Shown here one piece after another: positions 33,228 to 41,234 of a stretch of 64,000 nucleotides of DNA (its first letter is position 1; the number at the start of each line of letters is the position of its first letter). The stretch covers positions 1,066,270 through 1,130,269 of the forward strand of contig NC_015666.1 of NCBI RefSeq assembly GCF_000217715.1. The letters run 5' to 3'. The notes under the pieces were generated by a model that saw only the letters and a program-made list of their open reading frames with translations, ran no database searches and was not told the DNA's origin. Origin of the DNA: Halopiger xanaduensis SH-6. Lineage in GTDB: Archaea > Halobacteriota > Halobacteria > Halobacteriales > Natrialbaceae. The translations under genes were made by a program, and so were the position numbers.

Positions 33228-34619
33228 TCAGGGTCGGGGTTCGAAGTACTCCCGAAGCTCTCGCCCGAACTCCTCGAGCAGCGCCGCGACCCCGTCGTCG
33301 ACCAGCACTTCGTAGTCGTCCTCGAGGGCCGTCTCGATGTGCGCGCCGAGGCCGACGTCGAACAGGCGGTCGCTCTCCAGAAAGTCGCGGGCGGCGGTGA
33401 ACTCCCGCTCGCGCTCGGTGACGTATCGGTCGTCCGCGATGAACGGTCCGTAGGCGTCGGGGTCGTCGGCGTAAGCCTCGTAGAACCCTTCCGCGTGGCC
33501 CTGGACGTGGACCGGCGGCCCCTCGTGGCGCTCGACGGCGGGGCGCTCGGCAACTGCGAGTTCAGCGAATACCACGGCCGTATCATCGGCGAACGTCGTC
33601 GCGCGGAACACGTCGAAGCCGCGGTCGTCCAACCCCTGCGTGATCCCTGCCAGCGATTTCCGGAGCTGCGGATAGAGCTGGTCCTCGACGAGGTCCGGCG
33701 CGTCGAACCGCACCGCGACCGGCGTCGTCCCGCGCCGCTCGAGGTGGTCGCGGAGTTCCGATTCGGAGAGCGGGTCGGGGTCGACCGATTTGAAGTATTC
33801 GACGGCCGGCTCGGCGAGGAACTCGCGGGCGTAGTGCTGGAACCGGGCGACGTTGTCGGGCGAGCAGACAGCGGCGACGTTGCGCTCGGGATCGGTCGGG
33901 TCGATGACGACGAGCGGGTCATCAAAGGTTTCTCGCCCGTGGACCTCCGGATCGAGTTCGACTTGGGGATGCCAGTCGACCGCGGCCTCGAGCAGGTCGC
34001 GGAAGCCGCCGTACTCGCAGACCAGCAGCTCGGTGAGGTAGCCGCTGAACCCCCGCGTCCGGAGGTCGCTGCCGTAGGCGCCGATCCCCTTCAGGAACTG
34101 CTTCGCGAGGCGCACGTCACCCGCGAGGTCGTCGTCGAGCCGTTCCTCGAGGTACTGCGTGTGGAAGGGAGTCCGATCGACGGCCGAGCGGATCTCGGTC
34201 GCCGACTCGAGCCGGAAGCAGGGGACGACGTCGACGTCGAACCCCTCGACGGTCCCCTTGACGTAGGGGTGTTCGGCGTACTCCTCGTGGCCCTCCGGCA
34301 GCGTGGCGTGGCCGACCTCGAGACCGTACTGCTCGAGCGTCTCGCGGTCCAGTTCCGGCGGAAAGCGGACGAAGATATCGATATCGCGGTCGCCGCTGAT
34401 CCACGTGTTCCGTGCGGTCGAACCCACCTGCAACACGTCGGCGTCCGGACACAGGTCGGTCGCGGCCGCCTCGGCGCGCTCGGCGAGCCGCTCGGCGACC
34501 TCGCGCAACCGCTCGCGCTCGTCCGCGTCGGGGTCGACGCGCTCGCGAACCGTCGCGAGGACGGCCTCGAGGTCGTCGCGCTCGCCCGTCTCGTCGCCGT
34601 CTGCCTGCTCGTCGCTCAT
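33228..34619 (-). CDS. cca: CCA-adding enzyme (archaeal class I tRNA nucleotidyltransferase)
   Basis: 463 residues. Motifs: QVGSTARNTWISGDRDIDIFV (GS then DxD catalytic site, about 55-75), VEGFDVDVVPCFRLES (third Asp), RLAKQFLKGIGAYGSDLRTRGFSGYLTELLV (central domain). It adds CCA to tRNA 3' ends, which fits that none of the tRNAs seen here encode CCA. The start at 34619 is chosen because the protein shows halophilic composition only from MSDEQADGDETG. It is divergent from the tRNA-Asn gene, 146 bases away. Confidence 0.93.
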   Translation of the reverse strand: MSDEQADGDETGERDDLEAVLATVRERVDPDADERERLREVAERLAERAEAAATDLCPDADVLQVGSTARNTWISGDRDIDIFVRFPPELDRETLEQYGLEVGHATLPEGHEEYAEHPYVKGTVEGFDVDVVPCFRLESATEIRSAVDRTPFHTQYLEERLDDDLAGDVRLAKQFLKGIGAYGSDLRTRGFSGYLTELLVCEYGGFRDLLEAAVDWHPQVELDPEVHGRETFDDPLVVIDPTDPERNVAAVCSPDNVARFQHYAREFLAEPAVEYFKSVDPDPLSESELRDHLERRGTTPVAVRFDAPDLVEDQLYPQLRKSLAGITQGLDDRGFDVFRATTFADDTAVVFAELAVAERPAVERHEGPPVHVQGHAEGFYEAYADDPDAYGPFIADDRYVTEREREFTAARDFLESDRLFDVGLGAHIETALEDDYEVLVDDGVAALLEEFGRELREYFEPRP

Positions 34620-34765
34620 TACCGGCACCTTCTCGAGCGGCCGGGGAAAGGATATCGAACCGCTCGAGCGGCGGGTGAACGGGTACCAAATCGCAGGAAG
34701 CGAAAGCCCTACCAGGGAACGGAAAACGAAAGCTCTATCAAATACAGCCCCCAATCAGGAGATGA

Positions 34766-34871
34766 GCCGAAGTAGCTCAGATGGTAGAGCACCTCGCTGT
34801 TACGGCGATTCAGGTCTTGCCTGTTCGCCGCAGATACGAGGTTGTCCCAGGTTCGAGTCCTGGCTTCGGCG
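34766..34871 (+). tRNA. tRNA-Asn (GTT) with intron
   Basis: Cloverleaf: acceptor GCCGAAG with CTTCGGC, discriminator G, D-arm GCTC..GAGC, anticodon stem CCTCG/CGAGG, and T-arm CCAGG TTCGAGT CCTGG. The anticodon loop starts CTGTTA (anticodon GTT at 34799-34801), and about 33 bases at 34803-34835 intervene before the last loop base. The insertion sits after position 37, the canonical archaeal site, and can form a BHB with CGGCG and CGCCG stems. No CCA encoded and, unlike the other four tRNA genes here, no 3'-end repeat array follows. Confidence 0.93.
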
Positions 34872-34976
34872 CTTCTTCATAACCCTTTTCCAACCAATAG
34901 TCGCGACGCTCCTCGAGCCTCGCATCCGTTCACTTTCGGACGCGGATTTATCTCGGATACCGCGGCGAGTATCGGC

Positions 34977-35441
34977 ATGGCAGAGCGAACGGGGCCCTAC
35001 GACGAGCTTCGAGAACCGCAGAAGCGCGGACAGGCAACCGAGGCCATTCTCCGATCCGCATTCGTTGTCCGTGACATCCCCATTCTCGTTCCCGCCTACG
35101 ATAACGAGCCGTACGATCTGGTCGTCGAGGTCGGCGGTCGATTTCACCGCATTCAGTGCAAAACGGCCTACCGGAAAAGCGAGGGAACGGTAGCGTTCGA
35201 AACGGTCAGTACACGCAAACGAGGCGACGGTTACGACAGGGAGGACTACGACGGGCGGGCGGAGTACTTCGCGGTCTACGATCCGGTCAACGACAGTTGC
35301 TACCTAATCTCGGTTTCCGACGCCGCGACCGGAAAAATGGAGATCCGGTTCAGAGAGCCAAAGAACGGGCAACGGGTCGGCATCAATTGGGCTGAGGACT
35401 ATCGACTCGACGAGCAACTCGAGGAACTTCGGCAGCCGTAA
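34977..35441 (+). CDS. PD-(D/E)XK nuclease-fold protein
   Basis: 154 residues. EPYDLVVEVGGRFHRIQCKTAY shows the PD-(D/E)XK core: Asp in PYDLVVE, then a strand ending QCK in place of (D/E)xK, with Arg/Lys-rich TRKRGDGYDREDYDG after it and WAEDYRLDEQLEEL at the end. The shape matches the small archaeal group annotated as group I intron-type PD-(D/E)XK endonucleases. It lies 106 bases after the intron-containing tRNA-Asn, same direction. It could nick DNA or RNA. QxK instead of ExK may alter metal binding, so activity is uncertain. Confidence 0.72.
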   Translation: MAERTGPYDELREPQKRGQATEAILRSAFVVRDIPILVPAYDNEPYDLVVEVGGRFHRIQCKTAYRKSEGTVAFETVSTRKRGDGYDREDYDGRAEYFAVYDPVNDSCYLISVSDAATGKMEIRFREPKNGQRVGINWAEDYRLDEQLEELRQP

Positions 35442-35531
35442 CCGGCCGGTCGAGTCGGCCGGTCCGCTTTCGAGGCGGCCGACCGTCGTCCGAGGGGAGC
35501 TATTATCGCCCTCCGGCGTGCACACACGCGT

Positions 35532-36122
35532 ATGACAGTCGATCAGGACGACAGGCGGAGTACCGACGATCACGGCCACGACGTCATCGATCCGCTCTGC
35601 GTCGGGATCGTGACGGTCTCGAGTTCGCGCGCGCAGGCGGACGAAGCAGACCCGGACGATCCGGGCGGCGACACGATTCGGGAGTGTTTCGAGGACGAGG
35701 GCCACGAAGTACAGGAGCGCGTGCTCGTCCGCGACGACTACTCGGCGATCCGGACGGCCGTGCGCGGCCTCGTCGCGCGCCGGGATATCGACGTCGTACT
35801 CACGACCGGCGGGACTGGCGTCACCGCCGACGACGTCTCGCCGGAGGCGACCTCGTCGCTGTTCGAGCGCGAACTGCCAGGCTTCGGCGAACTCTTCCGC
35901 TCGCTCTCGTGGGAGGAGGTCGGCACCCGCGCGATGGCCTCGCGCGCGACGGCCGGCATCGCGGTCGATACGCCTGTCTTCTGCCTGCCGGGGAGCAAGA
36001 GCGCCTGCCGAACCGCCTGCGAGGAACTGATCGTCCCCGAGGCGCCCCACCTCGCGGGGCTGGCCACGCGCCACCGGAAGGATACGACCGACCGGTCGCT
36101 GTCGGCCTACGGCGACGAGTAA
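35532..36122 (+). CDS. moaB: MoaB/MogA molybdopterin adenylyltransferase family protein
   Basis: 196 residues. Two family motifs are clear: LTTGGTGVTADDVSPEAT (MPT-binding GGTG loop) and FCLPGSKSACRTACEELIVPEAPHL (PGSxxA). In archaea this protein adenylates molybdopterin on the way to molybdenum or tungsten cofactors. An acidic N-terminal extension of about 22 residues precedes the fold. No other moa gene lies nearby in the window. The single-copy gene upstream of rpa3 is in the same direction, with a 137-base gap. Confidence 0.9.
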   Translation: MTVDQDDRRSTDDHGHDVIDPLCVGIVTVSSSRAQADEADPDDPGGDTIRECFEDEGHEVQERVLVRDDYSAIRTAVRGLVARRDIDVVLTTGGTGVTADDVSPEATSSLFERELPGFGELFRSLSWEEVGTRAMASRATAGIAVDTPVFCLPGSKSACRTACEELIVPEAPHLAGLATRHRKDTTDRSLSAYGDE

Positions 36123-36259
36123 TCCGTCGCCGGCCCCTACGCGAGATTCTGGCGACTCAGGCCTGCTGTCTACTTTCGCTCCGGTGCCGGAGGTTTAAAT
36201 ACCATCCGGCGCGAATGGGCGTATGCCTCCCGTTGAAACGAAAGAGGAGGCGTGACACA

Positions 36260-37189
36260 ATGAGCGACGTACGACAGCACGCAGACGATATTCACGACCA
36301 GTTTTCGGACCACATAGACGTCAGCGTCGACGACATCGAGGAGCGGCTGACGACCCTCGTCGACGAGTACAAAGTCCCGATCGACGAGGCCCGGCGCAGC
36401 GTCACCAATCACTACCTCGAGGAAGCCGGCTTAGAGCGCGAGGACATCGCGGGCGGCTCGAGCGAGGCCGCCAACATCGAGGACGTCGACGAGCCCGAGG
36501 AGTGGATCGACCTCACCGCGAAGGTCATCGAACTGTGGGATCCCCGCAGCGATTCCGTCGCGCAGGTCGGCCTGCTCGGCGACCCGACGGGGACGATCAA
36601 GTTCACCAAGTGGGCCAAATCCGACCTGCCGACGCTCGAGGAGGGCGGCGTTTACGAACTTCGCAACGTCGTCACCGACGAGTACCAGGGCCGGTACTCG
36701 GTCAAACTCAACTCGACGACCGTCGTCGAGGAACTCGACGAGGAGCTCGAGGTCGGCGACGACACGAGCGAGATCGAGGGCGCGCTCGTGGACATGCAAA
36801 GCGGCAGCGGCCTGATCAAGCGCTGCCCGAAGGAAGACTGCACCCGCGTCCTGCAGAACGGCCGCTGTAACGAACACGGCGAGGTCGAGGGCGAGTTCGA
36901 CCTCCGGATCAAGGCCGTCGTCGACGACGGCATCGACGCCCACGAGGTCATCTTCGACAAGGACGCCACCGAGGAACTGACCGGCCTGAGCCTCGAGGAG
37001 GCCAAGGACATGGCGATGGACGCCTTGGACACGACCATCGTCGCCGACGAGATCGCGGACGATATCGTCGGCACCTACTACCGCATCGAGGGGCCGACCT
37101 TCGGCCGGTACGTGCTGGCCGACGAGGTTGAGGAACTCGACGGGCCGGCGGATGCAGAGGACCTGCTGATCAAAGCGAGGTCGATGTGA
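36260..37189 (+). CDS. rpa3: RPA3-type replication protein A with zinc finger
   Basis: 309 residues from ATG 36260, preceded by a GGAGG element at about 36247-36251. The N-terminal about 70 residues are helical (VSVDDIEERLTTLVDEYKVPIDEARRSVTNHYLEEAG), then an OB fold beginning WIDLTAKVIELWDPRSDSVAQVGLLGDPTGTIKFTKW, a zinc motif CPKEDCTRVLQNGRCNEHG (two CxxxxC/CxxH half-sites), and a C-terminal domain with YYRIEGPTFGRYVLADEV. Length and the adjacent partner gene match Haloferax RPA3 (about 311 residues) rather than RPA1 (about 430). A ssDNA-binding role in repair is expected. Confidence 0.86.
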   Translation: MSDVRQHADDIHDQFSDHIDVSVDDIEERLTTLVDEYKVPIDEARRSVTNHYLEEAGLEREDIAGGSSEAANIEDVDEPEEWIDLTAKVIELWDPRSDSVAQVGLLGDPTGTIKFTKWAKSDLPTLEEGGVYELRNVVTDEYQGRYSVKLNSTTVVEELDEELEVGDDTSEIEGALVDMQSGSGLIKRCPKEDCTRVLQNGRCNEHGEVEGEFDLRIKAVVDDGIDAHEVIFDKDATEELTGLSLEEAKDMAMDALDTTIVADEIADDIVGTYYRIEGPTFGRYVLADEVEELDGPADAEDLLIKARSM

Positions 37190-37190
37190 T

Positions 37191-37826
37191 ATGAGCCAGG
37201 CAGAACTCACCCGCGAAGTCGCTCGCCGCGTCTTCGCATCGGAATTCAACGACTCGACGTACTCGTTCAAGGAAAGCGACGACGAACGCGCACCTAACTA
37301 CGCGCTGCTCCCGACGGGCGACCGCGCGAACCGCGTGTTCATCGTCGGCACGCTCACCGAGACCGAGGACGTCGGCGAGGACAGCGAGTACTGGCGCGGC
37401 CGGGTCGTCGACCCGACCGGGACGTTCTTCGTCTACGCCGGCCAGTACCAGCCCGAGGCGGCCGCGACGCTTCGCGACACGGAGCCGCCGGCCTACGTCT
37501 CGGTCGTCGGCAAACCCCGCACCTACGAGACCGAGGACGGCACGGTCAACGTCTCGGTCCGCCCCGAGAACATCGCGGTCGTCGACGACGACACCCGCGA
37601 CCGCTGGGTCGTCGAAACCGCAGAGCGCACGCTCGAGCGCATCGAGGCCTTCCAGGAGTGGGAAAGCGAGCAGGAAGCGCCCGAGAGCGGTTCGACCGCC
37701 CCGACCAACGAGTACGCCGAGATGGCGCGCGACCGGTACGACTCGCCCGTCGAGAACTACCGCCGCGACGTGATCCAGGCGCTCGAGAGTCTGGAGGAGG
37801 TCGAGGACGCGGAAGCGACGGCCTGA
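37191..37826 (+). CDS. rpap3: RPA-associated protein (RPAP3)
   Basis: 211 residues, beginning 2 bases after the rpa3 stop. COG3390-type protein: NH2 helices (LTREVARRVFASEFNDSTYSF), an OB-like core with RVFIVGTLTETEDVGEDSEYWRGRVVDPTGTFFVYAGQYQPEA, then AYVSVVGKPRTYETEDGTVNVSVRPENI and C-terminal helices. In haloarchaea each RPAP pairs with its own RPA and the pair acts in DNA repair. A third gene (phosphoesterase) found in the RPA1 operon is absent here. Confidence 0.88.
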   Translation: MSQAELTREVARRVFASEFNDSTYSFKESDDERAPNYALLPTGDRANRVFIVGTLTETEDVGEDSEYWRGRVVDPTGTFFVYAGQYQPEAAATLRDTEPPAYVSVVGKPRTYETEDGTVNVSVRPENIAVVDDDTRDRWVVETAERTLERIEAFQEWESEQEAPESGSTAPTNEYAEMARDRYDSPVENYRRDVIQALESLEEVEDAEATA

Positions 37827-37876
37827 CGATCGACGATCGTCGTCGAACGCTGACGCGATCGGTTTTTTGTTTTGAC

Positions 37877-38584
37877 CTACGTCGACAACAGCCCCTCGAG
37901 CAGCGCGGCTATCGCGTCGAACTCGTCGTCCGTAACCTCGTGTCCGGTATCGGAATAGACCCGCTCGTCGACGGTTGCGCCCGCATTCTCGAGCGTCCGA
38001 ACCGTTCTCGCGACTCGTTCGGGATCGAGGTGCGGATCGTCCTCGCCGTACCCGAAGAGGACCGGCGTTCGCTCGAGCGGGTCGTCGCCACTGCCTTCGC
38101 CGATCGTCCAGTCGTCGTCGACTGCTCCCGGTAGCACACCGGAGAGACAGCAGAGCCCGCCGTATCGCCGCGGATTCCGACGGACGAATTCCGCGGCGAC
38201 GCAAGCGCCCTGCGAGAAGCCGCCAATGACGGTCCGTTCAGGGGGAATGTCGATTTCTCGAGCAGCCTCGAGCGCCGCCGCGACGCACTCGACGCTCGAG
38301 GTGAGCCACGGTTCGTTGTCGGCCCGCGGCGCGGATGCGGGCTTCGGATACCAGCGGCTGCGTTCGGCTTGCGGTGCGAGGACGGCAACGCCGTGTCGGT
38401 AGACGGGGTCGAAGAGGTTGACGACGCCCTGTGCGGTGGCGCCGCGACCGTGGCAGAGGATGAGCGCCGCCTCGGCTGCCAGTGCGGGGGCGCCGGCGGT
38501 CAGCAGTGGGTGGCCGCTGTGAGGGCCTGAAACCGAATTCAGCGCGTGGCCGTTGCCGTCGCTCGACTCGTTTGCGCCGGGCAT
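37877..38584 (-). CDS. Alpha/beta-hydrolase, MhqD-like carboxylesterase
   Basis: 235 residues from ATG 38584, 2 bases after the stop of the upstream dioxygenase gene. ALILCHGRGA (oxyanion hole), GGFSQGACVAAEF (nucleophile elbow GFSQG), DDPHLDPE (Asp) and DTGHEVTDDEF (His) form the phospholipase/carboxylesterase catalytic triad. In Bacillus the quinone-inducible mhqNOD genes pair MhqO dioxygenase with MhqD hydrolase; the same order here suggests a quinone or thiol-stress detoxification role, by analogy. A TGTCA..TGACA box is in the shared upstream region. Confidence 0.85.
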   Translation of the reverse strand: MPGANESSDGNGHALNSVSGPHSGHPLLTAGAPALAAEAALILCHGRGATAQGVVNLFDPVYRHGVAVLAPQAERSRWYPKPASAPRADNEPWLTSSVECVAAALEAAREIDIPPERTVIGGFSQGACVAAEFVRRNPRRYGGLCCLSGVLPGAVDDDWTIGEGSGDDPLERTPVLFGYGEDDPHLDPERVARTVRTLENAGATVDERVYSDTGHEVTDDEFDAIAALLEGLLST

Positions 38585-38586
38585 CG

Positions 38587-39561
38587 TCACGCCGAATCGA
38601 AATCCGATATCGCCAGTTCCGGCAACTGGCTCTCGATCAGGTCGCGATCCCGTTCGAACCACTCGGGAAGGGACAGCGATGTGCTTGGCTCGGCCGTGTC
38701 GTTCGCGGCGACGCCGTCAGTTTCGGTCGCCAACTCGAAGAGCACGCCGCCCGGCTCGCGGACGTACAGCGAGTGGAAGAAGTGTCGGTCCTTCACGCGG
38801 GAGACGTCGTACCCGCGCTCGTCGAACAGTTTCCGCCACTCGTAGAGGTCGTCCTCCTCTTCGACGCGAACCGCGACGTGGTGGTGCGTGCCGATCCCCT
38901 CGCGGCCGAACGATGCCTCGCGATCGAGCACGTCGACGACTGTCGCCCGATCGCACGGCGCTCGGTACCGAACGCGCTCGTCGGTTTCGGCCTCGTACTC
39001 GAATCCCAGCGTCTCGAGCGTGCTCGCGGTCGCGTAGGGGTTGACCGAGAGCGCCGAGACGCCGTGCAGGCCGCGAATTGCGGCGTCATCCGGGATCGGG
39101 CCGGCAGTCCACGGCTCGACGGCGGCGGCCTCGATTTCGGCGGGCGAGCCGCCGACGAGTTCGAGGCGCGTTCCGACCGGGTCCTCGAAGCGGAGAACGC
39201 GTTCGTCGAACCGCTCGCGCTCGAGCGGCTCGCCGTCCTCTCCCTCGAGCGCAATGTCGTGCTCTCGGAGCCGATCGCGCCAGTACTCGAGGCTGCCGTC
39301 CGGAACGAGAAACGAAACTCGCTCGACCTGTGGCTTACCGACGCGTCCCGGATCGCCGTGGGGATCGGCGAAGACGGTAAAGACCGTCCCCGGCGTGCCG
39401 GCCGCGTCGCCGAAGTAGAGGTGGTGCTGGAGGATGTCCTCGAAGTTCACCGTCTGCGTGTCGAGGGCGAGTCCGAGCGTCCCGACGTAGAAGTCGACGG
39501 CCTGCTGGGCATCGCCGACGATGCCCGTGACGTGGTGGATCCCCGGCGTGTCCGTCAGCAT
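38587..39561 (-). CDS. VOC-family ring-cleaving dioxygenase, MhqO-like
   Basis: 324 residues built from two glyoxalase/VOC repeats. Iron ligands are visible: GIHHVTGIVGDAQQAVDFY (His near the N-terminus), VRVE..-type GTHHHVAVRVEEEDDLYEW (His in the second half), and a Glu in GGVLFELATE. Family members, such as MhqA/MhqO, open aromatic hydroquinone rings with Fe2+ and O2. The gene leads the pair with the MhqD-like hydrolase. An HIHHVTG-like start fixes the N-terminus at the ATG 39561. Confidence 0.85.
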   Translation of the reverse strand: MLTDTPGIHHVTGIVGDAQQAVDFYVGTLGLALDTQTVNFEDILQHHLYFGDAAGTPGTVFTVFADPHGDPGRVGKPQVERVSFLVPDGSLEYWRDRLREHDIALEGEDGEPLERERFDERVLRFEDPVGTRLELVGGSPAEIEAAAVEPWTAGPIPDDAAIRGLHGVSALSVNPYATASTLETLGFEYEAETDERVRYRAPCDRATVVDVLDREASFGREGIGTHHHVAVRVEEEDDLYEWRKLFDERGYDVSRVKDRHFFHSLYVREPGGVLFELATETDGVAANDTAEPSTSLSLPEWFERDRDLIESQLPELAISDFDSA

Positions 39562-39646
39562 AGGATAGCTCGGAGTAGGGGCTCGAGGCGGATAGCGTTC
39601 GGGTCTCGTCGCAGATTCGCCGGCAATTCCCGGTGAAACCGTCGCC

Positions 39647-39660
39647 TGTCAAGTCTGACA
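39647..39660. promoter_or_regulatory. Inverted repeat in divergent promoter region
   Basis: TGTCA AGTC TGACA is a perfect 5-bp inverted repeat with a 4-base centre, 38 bases before the RHH protein start and 86 bases from the MhqO-like start on the other strand. It could be an autoregulatory site of the ribbon-helix-helix protein or a stress-regulator operator for the dioxygenase pair. Confidence 0.45.
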
Positions 39661-39697
39661 AACTGTTAAGTGAGACGAACCGAGATTCATAGTGAGA

Positions 39698-40123
39698 ATG
39701 GGCAACAAGAACAAGACGATCTCGTTTCGCGTCAACGAGGACGCGTTCGAATCGCTCCAGGACATCGCCGAGGAGCGCGACATCTCGTTGTCCGCGGTCT
39801 TCCGTGACTACGTCGACCAACTCGTCGAACACGACGGGCAGGTCGCGGTCGTGCCGGAGGACGAACTCGGCGCCGGCCCGGCGACCGGCGACGCTGAGGA
39901 CGGCGAGGGCGAAGACCTCTCCTTCCCGCCGACAGTCGAAGTCCCCAAGAGCTTCATCCGCGAGCACGAGCGCCTCGAACTCGAGGCGGACCACCTCCGG
40001 GAACAACTCGACGAGTACAAGTCCTACGTGACCGAGCTCCAGGACCGCCTCGAGGACGAACAGGACGAGGTGCTGTTGCTCGACGAACTCGACGAGGACG
40101 ACGAATCGTATCCGCTCCGATAG
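39698..40123 (+). CDS. Ribbon-helix-helix DNA-binding protein with coiled coil
   Basis: 141 residues. The N-terminal MGNKNKTISFRVNEDAFESLQDIAEERDISLSAVFRDYVDQL is a CopG/MetJ-type RHH module (strand TISFRV, two helices). After an acidic linker, the C-terminal FIREHERLELEADHLREQLDEYKSYVTELQDRLED is a coiled coil of about 40 residues. The protein is likely dimeric, with the coiled coil mediating further contacts. It is divergent from the dioxygenase pair. I found no toxin partner next to it. The ATG at 39698 is preferred over a GTG six bases upstream. Confidence 0.82.
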   Translation: MGNKNKTISFRVNEDAFESLQDIAEERDISLSAVFRDYVDQLVEHDGQVAVVPEDELGAGPATGDAEDGEGEDLSFPPTVEVPKSFIREHERLELEADHLREQLDEYKSYVTELQDRLEDEQDEVLLLDELDEDDESYPLR

Positions 40124-40129
40124 TCTGGG

Positions 40130-40585
40130 CTACCGCGCGAGATCTCCCTTCGCCCGCCGAATCTCGTCTCGCTTCTCCGATTCGCCGTCGACCCGCGCGA
40201 GTCCCTCGGCCGCCTCGAGCGTTCGAACCGCGTCGTCGAGGAACGAGAGGACGTCGCCGGGGTAGGCGTAGACCATGTAGTCGTCGGTCATCACGTCGAC
40301 GATCGCGTCCGGGCCGAGCCCCTCCGCGCGCAACTCGAGGAGGTAGCGAATGAACTTGCGTTCGGGGCAGCCGCAGTAGGGGTTGTTGTCGCAGCTACAG
40401 TCGAGGAAGTCGCTCGAGAAGTCGAGCACCCGCTCTTGGGTCGCGTCGTCTAACTTCTCGAGGCCGTCCCCCTGAAAGAGCATGTCCAGCGTCGCCCCCT
40501 TGAACGCCCCTTTCGGGATGTTGGTCTCGAGCTGGGAGCTCAACTGCTGGTGATTCTTGACGTAGATCTTGTCGGTGATGGCCAC
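40130..40585 (-). CDS. DUF5814-like conserved protein with Cys-rich motif
   Basis: 151 residues from a GTG (VAITDKIYVKNHQQLSSQLETNIP). The region FSSDFLDCSCDNNPYCGCPERKFIRYLLELR contains five clustered Cys residues (CSC..CGC), suggesting a bound metal, and is followed by GLGPDAIVDVMTDDYMVYAYPGDVLSFLDD. I recall this sequence type as the stand-alone DUF5814 protein related to the C-terminal part of archaeal helicase-like proteins; that identification is from memory. A role in nucleic-acid handling is possible. Confidence 0.75.
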   Translation of the reverse strand: MAITDKIYVKNHQQLSSQLETNIPKGAFKGATLDMLFQGDGLEKLDDATQERVLDFSSDFLDCSCDNNPYCGCPERKFIRYLLELRAEGLGPDAIVDVMTDDYMVYAYPGDVLSFLDDAVRTLEAAEGLARVDGESEKRDEIRRAKGDLAR

Positions 40586-40762
40586 GCGTTGACGGGTATA
40601 GGATCGGACTCCCGAAAAGCGTCTCGGTCGAGATTTCCGTTGCCAGAGTGTGCGCCGCATACGACGGCGCGACTCGAGGGTGGCCCTGTTCCGGTTTCTC
40701 ACGGCGTTTCGCGAGTCGTAACGTATTTCAGTTCGACCGGTCCTACATAAGCACGCAAGCGT

Positions 40763-40835
40763 GTCCGGGTTGGGGTAGTGGTTATCCTTCAGCCTTGTGG
40801 AGGCTGAGACGCGGGTTCGATTCTCGCACCCGGAC
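40763..40835 (+). tRNA. tRNA-His (GTG)
   Basis: Acceptor TCCGGGT pairs with ACCCGGA, with the His-specific extra G(-1) at 40763 paired to C73 at 40835. Anticodon stem AGCCT/AGGCT around loop TGTGG-type sequence gives anticodon GTG. T-arm GCGGG TTCGATT CTCGC. No CCA encoded. Its 3' flank starts immediately with a hairpin and contains two further degraded copies of its own T-arm and acceptor end. Confidence 0.95.
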
Positions 40836-41092
40836 CTTCTGTGGCGAACAACTTTGTGAGCCACAGAAGTCGTCAGAGAATCGAATCAGGGAGCGACGCG
40901 AACGAAGTGAGCGGAACGACCGTGGTTCGATTCTTGTACCCGGACTTTTTGCCGCGAGCAAATCCGTGAGCGGCGCAAATTCGACCGAGATCGAACCGTA
41001 GCCAGACGGTCGATCTCACTCCGTTCGGCCGCTGCGACTGGCAGGGTTCGATTCTCGCACCCGGCCGTTTTGTGACGAGCAAACCGGCGAGT
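40836..41092 (+). repeat. tRNA-His 3'-end-derived palindromic repeat array
   Basis: Direct copies of the tRNA segment T-stem to base 73 lie at 40921-40945 (20 of 25 matches) and 41042-41066 (22 of 25). Inverted copies: GAGAATCGAA at 40876-40885 (exact) and GAGATCGAACC near 40987. Hairpins: TTCTGTGGC (40837-40845) with GCCACAGAA (40860-40868), loop GAACAACTTTGTGA; GCCGC with GCGGC near 40951-40974, loop GAGCAAATCCGTGA; and a third after the last copy with loop GAGCAAACCGGCGA. GAACGAAGTGA occurs at 40900-40910. Spacings are 110 and 121 bp. No gene is supported in 40836-41234. Confidence 0.85.
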
Positions 41093-41234
41093 CGCAGGTA
41101 TCGTCAGAACGGGCCTCGAGGCGGCGCGATGATGGTGCGGCCGTCGTACCGACGAGTCGAGGTCGGCTTGCGTATCGAGGGCGGCGGCGTAGTCATGCCC
41201 TCGCGTTTAGACGGGGCGTCTCGTACCGACGGGT

